A model generated the notes under the pieces. The model did no database searches and had not been told where the DNA came from. It saw nothing but the letters and a program-made list of their open reading frames with translations. From positions 62,001 to 126,000 of the IMG/VR virus record IMGVR_UViG_3300023174_000057: a stretch of 64,000 nt of DNA, one strand, 5' to 3'. Source of the DNA: a virus. How positions within the stretch are numbered: the first letter of the stretch is position 1; each line of letters opens with the position of its first letter. Below are positions 51,027 through 58,844 of this stretch, piece after piece. The position numbers and the translations under genes were made by a program.

Positions 51027-51437
51027 ATGTCCGACGAGAGCGCCCCGCAAGTCAACAAGTACCTTCACATGGGCCTCGGGGAAGCCGTGCGTAGGCTCCT
51101 CGACGTTGAGATCCAGTACCGGCACGGCCAGCGGGGGGAAGCCCTCGTGAAAGAACGCGACCTGATTCTATCGGCCCTGAACCGGGTCGAGCTTCAGCTA
51201 GGGTTCGATTGCAACTCCGATGGGGTGCCCGACACCGTGGAGATTTTTCAGCAAGCTGCGGAAACCTCCTGCTGCCGTATCACCTCGTTCGACCCTCCCG
51301 CCGCGCCCGCCCCCAAGGGGGAGTCCCTCATCGTTCTCGATTCCTCGCGGTCGCCCGACCCCCCCGCGACGGTCGAAACCGTCGCGGAGTCTGAAGGTCT
51401 ATTCGCCCGACTGTTCGGAACAGGTAAGAAGAAATGA
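51027..51437 (+). CDS. Hypothetical protein (136 aa)
   Basis: A helical N-terminal half (LGEAVRRLLDVEIQYRHG) with a possible EF-hand-like CNSDGVPDTVE, then a Pro-rich linker and a basic end. The next gene's ATG overlaps its stop (ATGA). No family. Confidence 0.5.
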   Translation: MSDESAPQVNKYLHMGLGEAVRRLLDVEIQYRHGQRGEALVKERDLILSALNRVELQLGFDCNSDGVPDTVEIFQQAAETSCCRITSFDPPAAPAPKGESLIVLDSSRSPDPPATVETVAESEGLFARLFGTGKKK

Positions 51438-51718
51438 CCCCCTCGATCCCCTACCTCCTCGCAGCCTACGGGCTCACGTTCGGCCTGCAAAACAAGGCTC
51501 CGTTCCTTCGCGGGAAGTTTCGGTTCACCGATGCTCTGCTGAAGTGCAGCTATTGCACGGGGTTCCACGCAGGGTGGGTCACCTACCTCGCGTCCGTCCC
51601 GCTAGAACACTCGCACCTGACAAGGTGGTCCCTCGTCGCCGCCTTGGTGTGGGCGTTCGCCTCGTCGGCCTTCAGCTACTCCGTGGACACCGCCGTGCGA
51701 CGCTTGGAGACTAAGTAG
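51434..51718 (+). CDS. Membrane protein, DUF1360-like (94 aa)
   Basis: LLKCSYCTGFHAGWVTYLA matches the Cys-pair motif of small DUF1360-type phage/bacterial membrane proteins. Hydrophobic stretches lie at the N-terminus and near residues 50-80 (WSLVAALVWAFASSAFSY). Likely inserted in the host inner membrane; role unknown. Confidence 0.6.
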   Translation: MTPSIPYLLAAYGLTFGLQNKAPFLRGKFRFTDALLKCSYCTGFHAGWVTYLASVPLEHSHLTRWSLVAALVWAFASSAFSYSVDTAVRRLETK

Positions 51719-51722
51719 CCTC

Positions 51723-52193
51723 GTGCCCCTCGTCGTCATCCCCCGTAACCCGTCTACGTCTACCTCGACGAACGTCGTCATCGACGGGGCCGTGTTCACG
51801 CCCCCCGGCGAACCCCCTATCTCGGGCGGCACGGGAACCCTTCGGTATCTGGGGATGGCCGTCGGTGCCCTCATGGACCCCGCAACGGGACAACTCAACC
51901 TGTTCCCCGTGAGCTCCCGCACGGAAGACAACCCGCAGATGTTCTACGGGTTCCTCACGGGCATGGGCGGGTCGGGAATCATCGTCGCCACGGGGCGGGG
52001 TTCCATCGTCACCCCGCTGTCCGAGGACGAAGGACCCCTTGAACCGGGGAAAGACGTGTTTCTGTCTCTCGTACCCGGCTACGTCACCCAAGGGTACGAG
52101 ATGGAAACCGAAGGCGGGGCGTACCTGCGGATCGGATACGCCCTCGACGGAACCCGCATCGTCCTCGCCACCGACACCCGCATTCAGTTCTGA
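51723..52193 (+). CDS. Virion tip/decoration-like protein (156 aa)
   Basis: A beta-rich protein (GTLRYLGMAVGALMDPATG, KDVFLSLVPGYV, GAYLRIGYALDGTRIVLA) whose pattern resembles the C-terminal tip at 48467. Start five bases after the previous stop. Probably a fibre partner. Confidence 0.5.
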   Translation: MPLVVIPRNPSTSTSTNVVIDGAVFTPPGEPPISGGTGTLRYLGMAVGALMDPATGQLNLFPVSSRTEDNPQMFYGFLTGMGGSGIIVATGRGSIVTPLSEDEGPLEPGKDVFLSLVPGYVTQGYEMETEGGAYLRIGYALDGTRIVLATDTRIQF

Positions 52194-52243
52194 GAGACTG
52201 CCATGACCCCCAGAACACCGCAGAGCCCCTGTAGGAGGAACCC

Positions 52244-53014
52244 ATGTCAGTAGTCTTCAACCCCGGACAGACCATCGGGCAGGGTGATCTAGACATCTTC
52301 CTGACCAACGCGGGCGGGTTCCCGGCGAACGCCTACAGCATCACCTACGCCATCTACTACGTCTCCCCCGGACCGCCTGAGACGGAGGTGCTCATCGGGT
52401 CCGCCACCCGCACGCCCGTCAACCCCACGGTGGGCGAGTACTACGCCTCCCTCACCGTGCCCGCGATGGCGACGCCCGGTGACTATCGCATCCGGTGGAC
52501 GTTCCAGCAGTTCGCGGGTTCGCCCCCGCAACAAGTGGTGATGGAGTGGGGCGTCGTCTCGGCAGGGCTCATCGCCGTGGGTGCGTACAGCACCCTCACC
52601 CAAGGGATGATCGACAAGTTGCGGATTTTACTCCGCGACAACGCTCCAGATCGCAACTACCACTTCAGACCCCCGGAGGCCGAAGGCAACATTGGCGCTT
52701 ACAACCGCGTCTTCGGTTACGTCTGGCAGGACAACGAGCTCTTCGAGTACCTAGAGCGCGGCATGGACTGGTGGAACATGATGCCGCCCTCTACGGGCGG
52801 CTTCACCCTCGACCAGATGGTCCAGCAGAAGCCCGAGTGGCGCACGGCGGTCCTCTGGGACGCCATCACCCACGCTTGCTTCGCCCTCGCGTGCAACTGG
52901 GTCGTTGACGAGTTCTCGGTGAGTTCTGTTACACTACTTCACCTATCCCTGCCCGATGGTAGGAAGGTCGAGGTACCCATTGGCGAGCTCTACGACATCT
53001 GCACCGACGAGTGA
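52244..53014 (+). CDS. N-half of a fractured virion gene with N-intein
   Basis: Residues 1-224 are a phage structural protein (Ig-like N-terminus; later FEYLERGMDWWNMMPPSTGG and AITHACFALACNWVVDEF). From Ser225 (52916) the sequence SVSSVTLLHLSLPDGRKVEV has intein block A character and ends after 32 residues. The chain would be joined to the C-half at 53950 by trans-splicing, giving a 297-residue protein WVVDEF-SYSIGG. GGAGGAACCC precedes the ATG. Ser is the first intein residue. Confidence 0.8.
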   Translation: MSVVFNPGQTIGQGDLDIFLTNAGGFPANAYSITYAIYYVSPGPPETEVLIGSATRTPVNPTVGEYYASLTVPAMATPGDYRIRWTFQQFAGSPPQQVVMEWGVVSAGLIAVGAYSTLTQGMIDKLRILLRDNAPDRNYHFRPPEAEGNIGAYNRVFGYVWQDNELFEYLERGMDWWNMMPPSTGGFTLDQMVQQKPEWRTAVLWDAITHACFALACNWVVDEFSVSSVTLLHLSLPDGRKVEVPIGELYDICTDE

Positions 53015-53960
53015 CCTGTCTCCCCGTCAAGTGTCCGTTCGGTACGGGTTCAACACCCGCGCCGTGATGGAGCTCATCTATGACGGGGAGCTCGTCCTAC
53101 AGGGCCGCAAGATCACCGCTGCGAGCCTCGCCTCCCTCGTCGAAGGGGAGCACTACGTTCGGTGCCGGGAGTGTGGGGCGTCCGCCGCGATGATCCACTC
53201 GGCACACCTGAAGGCGTGTTCCGGCTTGGTTTCGCTGGGCGAGTACCTAGCGAAGCATCCCGGTGCGCCCGTAATGTCGGAGCGGAACAAGGCCCGGAAA
53301 GCCAAGACCCCGGCACAGCGGGTGGCTCAATCACAGAAGCTCAAGGCCCGGTTCCAGACCGACGAGGGTGAACGCACCCGCCGACAAATTGCAGACGCCT
53401 CGCGGCAGATGCAGTCGTCGGAGTCCGGGCAACGCTGCAAGGACCACCTCCGCAAGATGAACGCGGACCCCGCCGTCAAAGCGCAACGTAGGGCCGACAC
53501 CAAAGCCCGGTGGGAGTCGGGCAACCTTCGTGAGACGGTCGAAGGGTGGCATCGCGAGCACCGCGACGAGTCCCTGTCGTCGGCCCTCCACGCTAGGCGC
53601 TACATCCAGCGAAAGCGTACCAAGCTCCACCTTGGGTTCAAGGCCCTCATGGAGAGCAACGGCCTCACCGGGTTCATCACCGAGCACGAGGTCGGGTACT
53701 ACGCCCTCGACGAAGCCCGCCCCGACTTGAAGATCGCTGTCGAGGTAGACGGCTGCTACTATCACTCTTGTCTCCAATGCGGGCTCAAGGGTCCGGGAGG
53801 CACGCTCCGCACGGACAAGGCCAAGACCACCTACCTGACCCCTCGCGGGTGGACGGTGATCCGCATTTGGGAGCACGACATCAACCGCGACCCTATGGCG
53901 TGCCTAGAACGTATCCGCCGACACATCGCGGACAAGGGACGTGAGAACCATGCTGGATGA
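52956..53960 (+). CDS. Vsr-like homing endonuclease between split-intein halves
   Basis: 334 residues from the first ATG; the true start may be later (for example 53066). A Cys pair zinc-like motif (VRCRECG), a region of KARF/ARW-type repeats that resemble DNA-binding NUMOD helices, and a C-terminal Vsr-like nuclease: VEVDGCYYHSCLQCG (Asp and His), then TDKAKTTYLTPRGWTVIRIW. It lies between the two intein halves and overlaps both. Such endonucleases occur in 'fractured genes' with split inteins and spread the insertion. Confidence 0.85.
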   Translation: MVGRSRYPLASSTTSAPTSDLSPRQVSVRYGFNTRAVMELIYDGELVLQGRKITAASLASLVEGEHYVRCRECGASAAMIHSAHLKACSGLVSLGEYLAKHPGAPVMSERNKARKAKTPAQRVAQSQKLKARFQTDEGERTRRQIADASRQMQSSESGQRCKDHLRKMNADPAVKAQRRADTKARWESGNLRETVEGWHREHRDESLSSALHARRYIQRKRTKLHLGFKALMESNGLTGFITEHEVGYYALDEARPDLKIAVEVDGCYYHSCLQCGLKGPGGTLRTDKAKTTYLTPRGWTVIRIWEHDINRDPMACLERIRRHIADKGRENHAG

Positions 53961-54579
53961 AGCAACCCGAGCCGCAATCCGCGAAGCCTACCGAGCGGGC
54001 ACCCTCAAGGTCGAAGCCGTGGACCCCGCGACGGGCGCGGCCTCCCTACAGACCGTCACCGCCGTCCTGAAACACAACACCCACCACAAAGACATGGTGC
54101 GGGTGACGCTGGCGGACGGTCGCTGGGTGGAATGCACCGTGGACCACAGCCTCTTCGCGATGGCCGGGGAAGGCGTCACGCCCGTCCTCGCCGGGGAACT
54201 CCGCGTCGGGTCTGTCATCGCCACGGTGTCCCAAGGGGTAGCCGCGGGCGTCGGAGTCGCTTCGGTGGTAGCCCTACCCCCCGAGGAACACACCTACGAC
54301 CTGTCCGTGCCGGGACCGCAGAACTTCGTCCTCGCCAATGGAATCCTCGCCCACAACTCGTACTCCATCGGTGGCGTCTCGTTGGACATCGAGAAGAGCT
54401 CCAAGTACGAGAGCCTGAAGCAGAACGCTGAGTCACAGTTCGACAAAGCGGCGGAAGCCAAGGCCCGCACCGTCAAGTTCATCCGTGGCATCCAGCAGCC
54501 CAAGTACGGCATCGGTATCCGCTCCAGTTTCGGACCGTTTGTAGGTAGAGGGGTGTTGAGCCCCCGTAATTTCCTTTGA
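53950..54579 (+). CDS. C-half of the fractured virion gene with C-intein
   Basis: ATG at 53950 (GTG 53941 also possible). Residues 1-136 are the C-intein: TVTAVLKHNTHH, the CTVDHSLF block B, TYDLSVPGPQNFVLANG and the end ILAHN. Ser(+1) starts the C-extein SYSIGGVSLDIEKSSKYESL (73 residues to 54576). Block A is missing here and present at 52916-53011. After trans-splicing a 297-residue virion protein results. The end GPFVGRGVLSPRNFL is duplicated just downstream. Confidence 0.88.
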   Translation: MLDEATRAAIREAYRAGTLKVEAVDPATGAASLQTVTAVLKHNTHHKDMVRVTLADGRWVECTVDHSLFAMAGEGVTPVLAGELRVGSVIATVSQGVAAGVGVASVVALPPEEHTYDLSVPGPQNFVLANGILAHNSYSIGGVSLDIEKSSKYESLKQNAESQFDKAAEAKARTVKFIRGIQQPKYGIGIRSSFGPFVGRGVLSPRNFL

Positions 54580-54625
54580 ACCGTTCGTAGGCAGCGGGGT
54601 ATTGACTCCTCGAATCAGAGCCCCC
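54529..54625 (+). repeat. Recoded duplication of the C-extein 3' end
   Basis: The codons for FGPFVGRGVLSPR (54529-54567) recur as FEPFVGSGVLTPR at 54577-54615 with many synonymous differences. The first copy ends the gene; the second is followed by the endonuclease promoter. This suggests that the endonuclease arrived with an altered copy of the target-gene end. Confidence 0.7.
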
Positions 54626-54644
54626 GCCCTCAACGAAAAGTATG

Positions 54645-54681
54645 GTATCGGGGTTGACTTCCCCGATACGGGGCTTACGAT
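54645..54681 (+). promoter_or_regulatory. Promoter with -35 in a hairpin loop before the second Vsr gene
   Basis: TTGACT (54654-54659), 16-base spacer, TACGAT (54676-54681), seven bases to ATG at 54689. The -35 lies in the loop of a perfect 9-bp inverted repeat GTATCGGGG (54645-54653) / CCCCGATAC (54661-54669). It may act as an operator. Confidence 0.7.
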
Positions 54682-54688
54682 TCGGGTC

Positions 54689-56170
54689 ATGGAAGACCGA
54701 CCCGAAGCCCCGTGCCCCGCCTGTAAACAATCCGTTCCCCTCAAGGGCCTCGCGAAGCACGCCTCGGGGTGTTCGCAATGGGGCACGCTAGGCGTGCCCG
54801 CGCTCCAGTTCAACTGGGACAGGTACTTCAAGCGCGGCGTCTACGCGGACGGGTTGACGGAGGGCACCGACTACGTTCGGTGCCTAGAGTGCCCGGACGG
54901 GGCGCGGGGAGACCGGGGCCTTCGCTTGATGGATCACGTCAAGAAGGTCCACGGCTTGACGAAAGAGGCGTACATCGAACGGCATCCGGGGGCTCTTCTC
55001 AACGTCCCCGGCACCCTAGAGCGCCGCAAGGCTACAGTATCGGAGCGGTACGACGGGGCGACCAACGTGTTCCAAGTGCCCGACGTGAAGGATCGCATTC
55101 GGGACGTGATGGCCGAGAAGTACGGGGGCATGGGGGTGGGTTCCCCAGAGCTCCGAGCGAGGGTTGAGCAGACGAACGAGGTCCGGTATGGGAGTGCCAA
55201 CCCGTTCGGGTCTGACAAGGTGCAGGAGAAGATTCGGGCGACGTGGCGGGAGAAGTACCAGTGCGACAACCCCAACCAGTCTCCAGAGATCATGGCGAAG
55301 CGTATTGCCACGAACCGCAAGACGCACGGCGCGGATCACTACGTCGAGACCGCCGAGTTCAAGGGGAAGTTCAAGGCGGCGAGCCAAGAGCGGTTCAAGG
55401 CGGACCATCCGATGCAATCGAAAGAGGGGCGCGAGTTGTGGGGTGCCGGATGCGTCGAGAAGCTGGGAGTAGATAACCCTCTCAAAGACCCGGACATCTA
55501 TCAGAAGTCCTACGAGTCCAACCTCACCAACCACGGCGGGAAGCACTCGCAGCAGTGCCCGGAGGTGCTGGAGAAGGCACGGGCGACGTGGCGGGAGAAG
55601 TACAACACGGACAACCCGTCGAAGGTCGAAGCTGTCAAGCAGAAGATCAAGGACGTGTGGGAGGGGAAGTACGGGGTTCCGTTTCCGCCGCAGAGCTTGT
55701 GGCTGAACCAGACGCACTCGTCTCCCAACGGGCTGGAGCGGAAGGTTCAAGCGATGCTGCCCGTGTACGTCCTCTACACGGGTGACAAGACGTACAACGT
55801 GCGGTTGCCCGGTACGGCACGGGACAAGTACCCGGACTTCGTGGTGCTGGCCCCGGATCAGTTGCAAGCCTACCAGTCGGGGACGCCCTTGAAGTCCCTT
55901 CGGATTGAAGCCGCCATCGAGGCGTTTGGTTCGTACTGGCACGGCCCGGAGATGACCGGGGTATCTCGCGAGGACCACTACAACGGGGTCATGGATTACT
56001 ACGCCCGGTGCGGCCTTCGGTGTCTGATCCTGTGGGAGCACGACGTGGACAAGCGACCGGGCGAGGTGGCCGACCGGCTTCGGCGGTTCCTATCCGACGT
56101 GGCGGGGTCTGTAACCCATTCGGGCGTCGGGGCCGACCCGTCTGTTCTGGATTTTTTCCGAGGAGCTTGA
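54689..56170 (+). CDS. Vsr/EDxHD-like homing endonuclease with NUMOD repeats
   Basis: 493 residues. N-terminal Cys/His clusters (CPACKQSVPLKGLAKHASGC; CLECPDG...HVKKVHG) may bind zinc. The centre has at least eight repeats of the type KIRATWREKYG/KDRIRDVMAEKYGG that recognise DNA. The nuclease end has IEAAIEAFGSYWHG with Glu and His, and LRCLILWEHDV. The ATG at 54689 is preferred to 54602 for the promoter. The gene stands behind a duplicated target gene end. Confidence 0.85.
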   Translation: MEDRPEAPCPACKQSVPLKGLAKHASGCSQWGTLGVPALQFNWDRYFKRGVYADGLTEGTDYVRCLECPDGARGDRGLRLMDHVKKVHGLTKEAYIERHPGALLNVPGTLERRKATVSERYDGATNVFQVPDVKDRIRDVMAEKYGGMGVGSPELRARVEQTNEVRYGSANPFGSDKVQEKIRATWREKYQCDNPNQSPEIMAKRIATNRKTHGADHYVETAEFKGKFKAASQERFKADHPMQSKEGRELWGAGCVEKLGVDNPLKDPDIYQKSYESNLTNHGGKHSQQCPEVLEKARATWREKYNTDNPSKVEAVKQKIKDVWEGKYGVPFPPQSLWLNQTHSSPNGLERKVQAMLPVYVLYTGDKTYNVRLPGTARDKYPDFVVLAPDQLQAYQSGTPLKSLRIEAAIEAFGSYWHGPEMTGVSREDHYNGVMDYYARCGLRCLILWEHDVDKRPGEVADRLRRFLSDVAGSVTHSGVGADPSVLDFFRGA

Positions 56171-56173
56171 GAC

Positions 56174-56746
56174 ATGGATTCATTCATCCGTCCGTCACCA
56201 ATTCGCGCGGTTCACTTCGCCAAGCAGAACGTCACCGAGACGCTTCGGGAGGTGTGGGACGAGGAGGGGGTGATGTACCAAGGGCAAATTCCATCCGGCG
56301 TCAAGGTGGGCGACCCGTTGGTGGTGCGACCCAGTGAGAGGGAGACGTGGTGGTTGGTCGTCGGGGGCACCGAGAGCGACCTCCGGGCTCGAAGGTGCCG
56401 CGCCCGGATCACCTTGATCCGTGACCGGGACGAGGTGGAGTACCTTCAGGGGGAGGTTGAGACGGCCCTGTTGCGGTTTGCTTCCCGCGAGTTCCCGTCG
56501 TATCGGGTAACGGTCGAACGGGACCGGGCTCCGCAGCGCGGGGCCACCCTGTTCGCCGTAGGCCCGGAGAAGCCTTTGCACTACGGGTCTGGGGGGAAGC
56601 TGTCGAAGGGGTGGGCGAACCTCGTTCTTGGGGACATCCCTCACGAGCGGGACGCGAAGCACCCTTACGTCAGTTCGATCAAAGTGGCCGACGTGGGCAC
56701 CGAGGACGGTCTTCGGAAGTACCGGATTCGGGCCGATGTTCTCTGA
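56174..56746 (+). CDS. Hypothetical protein after the endonuclease (190 aa)
   Basis: A beta-rich protein (GVMYQGQIPSGVKVGDPLVV, WWLVVGGTESDLRARRCRA) with Arg-rich patches. Similar blocks are common in phage tail or neck proteins, but no family is recognised. AGACATG serves the start. Confidence 0.5.
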   Translation: MDSFIRPSPIRAVHFAKQNVTETLREVWDEEGVMYQGQIPSGVKVGDPLVVRPSERETWWLVVGGTESDLRARRCRARITLIRDRDEVEYLQGEVETALLRFASREFPSYRVTVERDRAPQRGATLFAVGPEKPLHYGSGGKLSKGWANLVLGDIPHERDAKHPYVSSIKVADVGTEDGLRKYRIRADVL

Positions 56747-56842
56747 CATCGGCATCCAGTGTTTGATCCTGTGGGAGTCCGAGGTGAAGACCGACCCCGA
56801 GGGTGTGGGCGATGGTCCAACCCTGTACGCCCGTGGGCGTAA
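56736..56842 (+). pseudogene. Remnant of a Vsr-like endonuclease 3' end
   Basis: In-frame codons read IGIQCLILWESEVKTDPEGV, close to LRCLILWEHDV of the gene at 54689. The rest of the gene is absent. It runs into the class I element of the next gene. Confidence 0.6.
56835..56842 (+). promoter_or_regulatory. Class I start-proximal element GGGCGTAA
   Basis: GGGCGTAACGT, then six bases to the ATG at 56852. Confidence 0.5.
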
Positions 56843-56851
56843 CGTCTACCG

Positions 56852-57379
56852 ATGCCCACAAGGTTCCCAACTGGTGTCACGGTGTCCGAGGCGTGGTGGG
56901 GCACCCTCCCCGACTCATCTCGAAAGAACTGGCGGAGGGTGTTTCGGGCGTATGCTCGGTACGGGGTCAAGGTCATTGCGGACCCCTCCCACCGTGTTAA
57001 TTTTCAGGGTTACGTCTACTCAGAGGGTGAGGCATCGCTCTTCACCGACGTGAAGGGCAACGACCCCGCTCTCGCCCTCCACGATTTAGCACACTGGCGG
57101 GTGGCCCCCGTTGAGCGTAGGAACCTCCCCAACTGGGGTCTGGGGGATTTCCCCAACTACGACGACAAAGCCCCCCGCACGGTGGACTATGAAGTCGCCT
57201 TAGAGGAGGAGTCTCTCGCATCCACATTGGGTGGTTTCATGGCGGGGGAGATCCTCGGTCTGGAATACCGACGCTATGTGATGCGCGCCCTTGATGGGGG
57301 TGACACGGAGAGCATCCACATCTTGACTCAGCGGGGTCTGCTTGTGAAGCGGCCACGGAGTTACCGGGTGGTGTGGTAG
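56852..57379 (+). CDS. EpmC/HDxxHW-type metalloenzyme-like protein (175 aa)
   Basis: The block ALALHDLAHWRVAPVERRNL resembles the metal-binding site of elongation-factor-P hydroxylase (EpmC)-like proteins, which have HExxHW. Other residues of that fold cannot be fixed by eye. If right, it may hydroxylate or modify a host or phage protein. Its neighbours on both sides are endonuclease remnants. Confidence 0.4.
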   Translation: MPTRFPTGVTVSEAWWGTLPDSSRKNWRRVFRAYARYGVKVIADPSHRVNFQGYVYSEGEASLFTDVKGNDPALALHDLAHWRVAPVERRNLPNWGLGDFPNYDDKAPRTVDYEVALEEESLASTLGGFMAGEILGLEYRRYVMRALDGGDTESIHILTQRGLLVKRPRSYRVVW

Positions 57380-57422
57380 AGGGTCACGTCGGGTTGTGGG
57401 TCCCTCCGGGTGCGGGCTGTAG

Positions 57423-57482
57423 GTGAAGACCGACCCGGAGGGTGTGCGGGCACTTCTCGCGGCGCACCTCGCCGGGGCGTAA
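57423..57482 (+). pseudogene. Second endonuclease 3' remnant
   Basis: The frame reads VKTDPEGVRALLAAHLAGA then stop, and its DNA matches the remnant at 56784 (GTGAAGACCGACCC then GAGGGTGTG). The stop is part of a class I element. Confidence 0.55.
57475..57482 (+). promoter_or_regulatory. Class I start-proximal element GGGCGTAA
   Basis: Within a perfect inverted repeat CCGGGGC / GCCCCGG (57472-57478 and 57486-57492); the GTG at 57492 follows. Confidence 0.5.
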
Positions 57483-57491
57483 CGTGCCCCG

Positions 57492-57842
57492 GTGAACCTC
57501 CTTCACGTCGCCGCGCGCATCGCCACGGACCTTCGCGGGAAGCAGCGTCAGGGCTACTACCTCGCCGCCGTGGGCGTGCGTCGGGACGGTGCCCTCGTGC
57601 GCGCTACCAACAAAGCGAGGTTCGCGAACGGGTACCTCCCGGTGCCGTCTACTCACGCGGAGGCGCGACTGTGCCGCAAGCTCGACGCGAGTGCGGAGGT
57701 CTACGTTGCAAGGGTGGTGGGGGACGGATCTTGGGCGATGTCTCGCCCGTGTGAGCGATGCCGTCTGGCGCTGGGGGCTCGCCGGGTGCGGCGGGTCTAC
57801 TACACCATCGGCCCCGGCGAGTACGGGGTGATGGACCTTTAG
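57492..57842 (+). CDS. Cytidine/dCMP-deaminase-like protein (116 aa)
   Basis: HAEARLCRKL (His and catalytic Glu) and RPCERCRLAL (two Cys) form the zinc site of the cytidine-deaminase superfamily at about 40 residues' spacing. It may convert a cytosine nucleotide or act on nucleic acid. Short length places it among the compact phage/bacterial members. GTG start. Its last 89 bases recur at 58096-58184. Confidence 0.75.
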   Translation: MNLLHVAARIATDLRGKQRQGYYLAAVGVRRDGALVRATNKARFANGYLPVPSTHAEARLCRKLDASAEVYVARVVGDGSWAMSRPCERCRLALGARRVRRVYYTIGPGEYGVMDL

Positions 57843-58048
57843 ATTCGGTCACCGTTCCCGTTGACGTGGAACGTCTCGGTGATCGTGACGGTGAATCCGT
57901 TAGTTCGGCGGTGGATGCGGACGGCCTTACCGGGGCACCGGGCTTTCCACGTCTCGGACATCTTGTCGATGTCGCTCTGTATGTAGTGCGAAGGCAGCAG
58001 GGACAGGTCGGGACGGAGGGCGTCCGCGGGGACGGTGGTGATCTTCAT
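57839..58048 (-). CDS. Small hypothetical protein on minus strand (69 aa)
   Basis: Convergent with the deaminase (stops overlap). Basic, mixed beta/alpha (KAVRIHRRTNGFTVTITETF). A class I element on the minus strand precedes its ATG. It sits between the deaminase and a second copy of the deaminase 3' end, as if inserted. Confidence 0.6.
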   Translation of the reverse strand: MKITTVPADALRPDLSLLPSHYIQSDIDKMSETWKARCPGKAVRIHRRTNGFTVTITETFHVNGNGDRI

Positions 58049-58056
58049 GCGGGGTG

Positions 58057-58064
58057 TTACGCCC
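58057..58064 (-). promoter_or_regulatory. Class I element on the minus strand
   Basis: Reads GGGCGTAA on the minus strand, nested in GCGGG/CCCGC, eight bases before the minus-strand ATG at 58048. It shows that the element follows gene orientation. Confidence 0.55.
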
Positions 58065-58095
58065 GCACTGTGGGGGAGAACCTCTAGCGGGGCGT

Positions 58096-58184
58096 AGCGA
58101 TGCCGTCTGGCGCTGGTGGCTCGTCGGGTGCGGCGCGTCTACTACACCATCGGCCCCGGCGAGTACGGGGTGATGGACCTGTGA
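58096..58184 (+). pseudogene. Duplicated 3' end of the deaminase gene
   Basis: 89 bases match 57754-57842 with only a handful of differences and keep the reading frame to the stop (MDL). No start precedes it. The 250 bases between the copies hold the minus-strand gene. Confidence 0.8.
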
Positions 58185-58185
58185 C

Positions 58186-58530
58186 TCAGAGCGAGGAGTC
58201 CTCGTCGGGGTCGTAGGGGCGCATCGGGAACGTCACCACGGCATCGGTGCCCCGGACAGAGAACATGGGGAGTCCGTCGATCTGGTAGTTCTCCATGTCG
58301 AGCGCCTCCGTCAGTCGCCTCTCAAAGGAGTACCGCTTGGCTTCCATGACGGTTCGCTCCAGATCCCTCGCGGTTCCCGTCCAGTTCGGGAAGGTGAAGG
58401 TGAGGGCCGTGGGCGTGTAGGTCACTTCTGGGGTCCCCTTCAACCCGTGGTCGGCCATGAACTTTTTGGCTACCACAGAGACAGTCGCCGGGACGCTCAG
58501 GGCTCGTTTGATCAGTGTTGCGATGGTCAT
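58186..58530 (-). CDS. Hypothetical protein (114 aa)
   Basis: An alpha/beta protein (MTIATLIKRALSVPATVSVV...). ATG at 58530 overlaps the stop of the upstream gene on the same strand (TGATG). No family is recognised. It forms a two-gene minus-strand operon with 58530-58844. Confidence 0.55.
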   Translation of the reverse strand: MTIATLIKRALSVPATVSVVAKKFMADHGLKGTPEVTYTPTALTFTFPNWTGTARDLERTVMEAKRYSFERRLTEALDMENYQIDGLPMFSVRGTDAVVTFPMRPYDPDEDSSL

Positions 58531-58844
58531 CACGTCCTCCCGACGATGGCCTTCTTCATGGCGTCGTTCCACTCGCCCCAGATGGCGTCTCGGGAATCCG
58601 AGTCGGTGGTCCCGTAGTCGGAGTTCTTGGCAATCAGCCGCCCGATGGCCTGATAGGCGCTCGCCACGTTCACAGCGGTCATCGCGATCTCGGCTTGGAT
58701 CTGCTCCGTGACCTCCTCGTGACCTTCGTAGAGGCTGTAGGGGTTGTCGTCCATCGCCGTCTTGGTGACCAGCGGGAGGAGTTGGGCGCGGAGTTCCGGG
58801 CGTTGGTGGGCCAGACGGATGATTTTGGAACGGAGGTCGCTCAT
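58530..58844 (-). CDS. LRSKIIRLAH-motif protein, minus strand (104 aa)
   Basis: Starts LRSKIIRLAHQRPELRAQLL, the fourth member of the N-terminal-motif set and the only one on the minus strand. The remainder is helical. The ATG at 58844 lies in one arm of a 67-bp palindrome. Confidence 0.7.
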   Translation of the reverse strand: MSDLRSKIIRLAHQRPELRAQLLPLVTKTAMDDNPYSLYEGHEEVTEQIQAEIAMTAVNVASAYQAIGRLIAKNSDYGTTDSDSRDAIWGEWNDAMKKAIVGRT

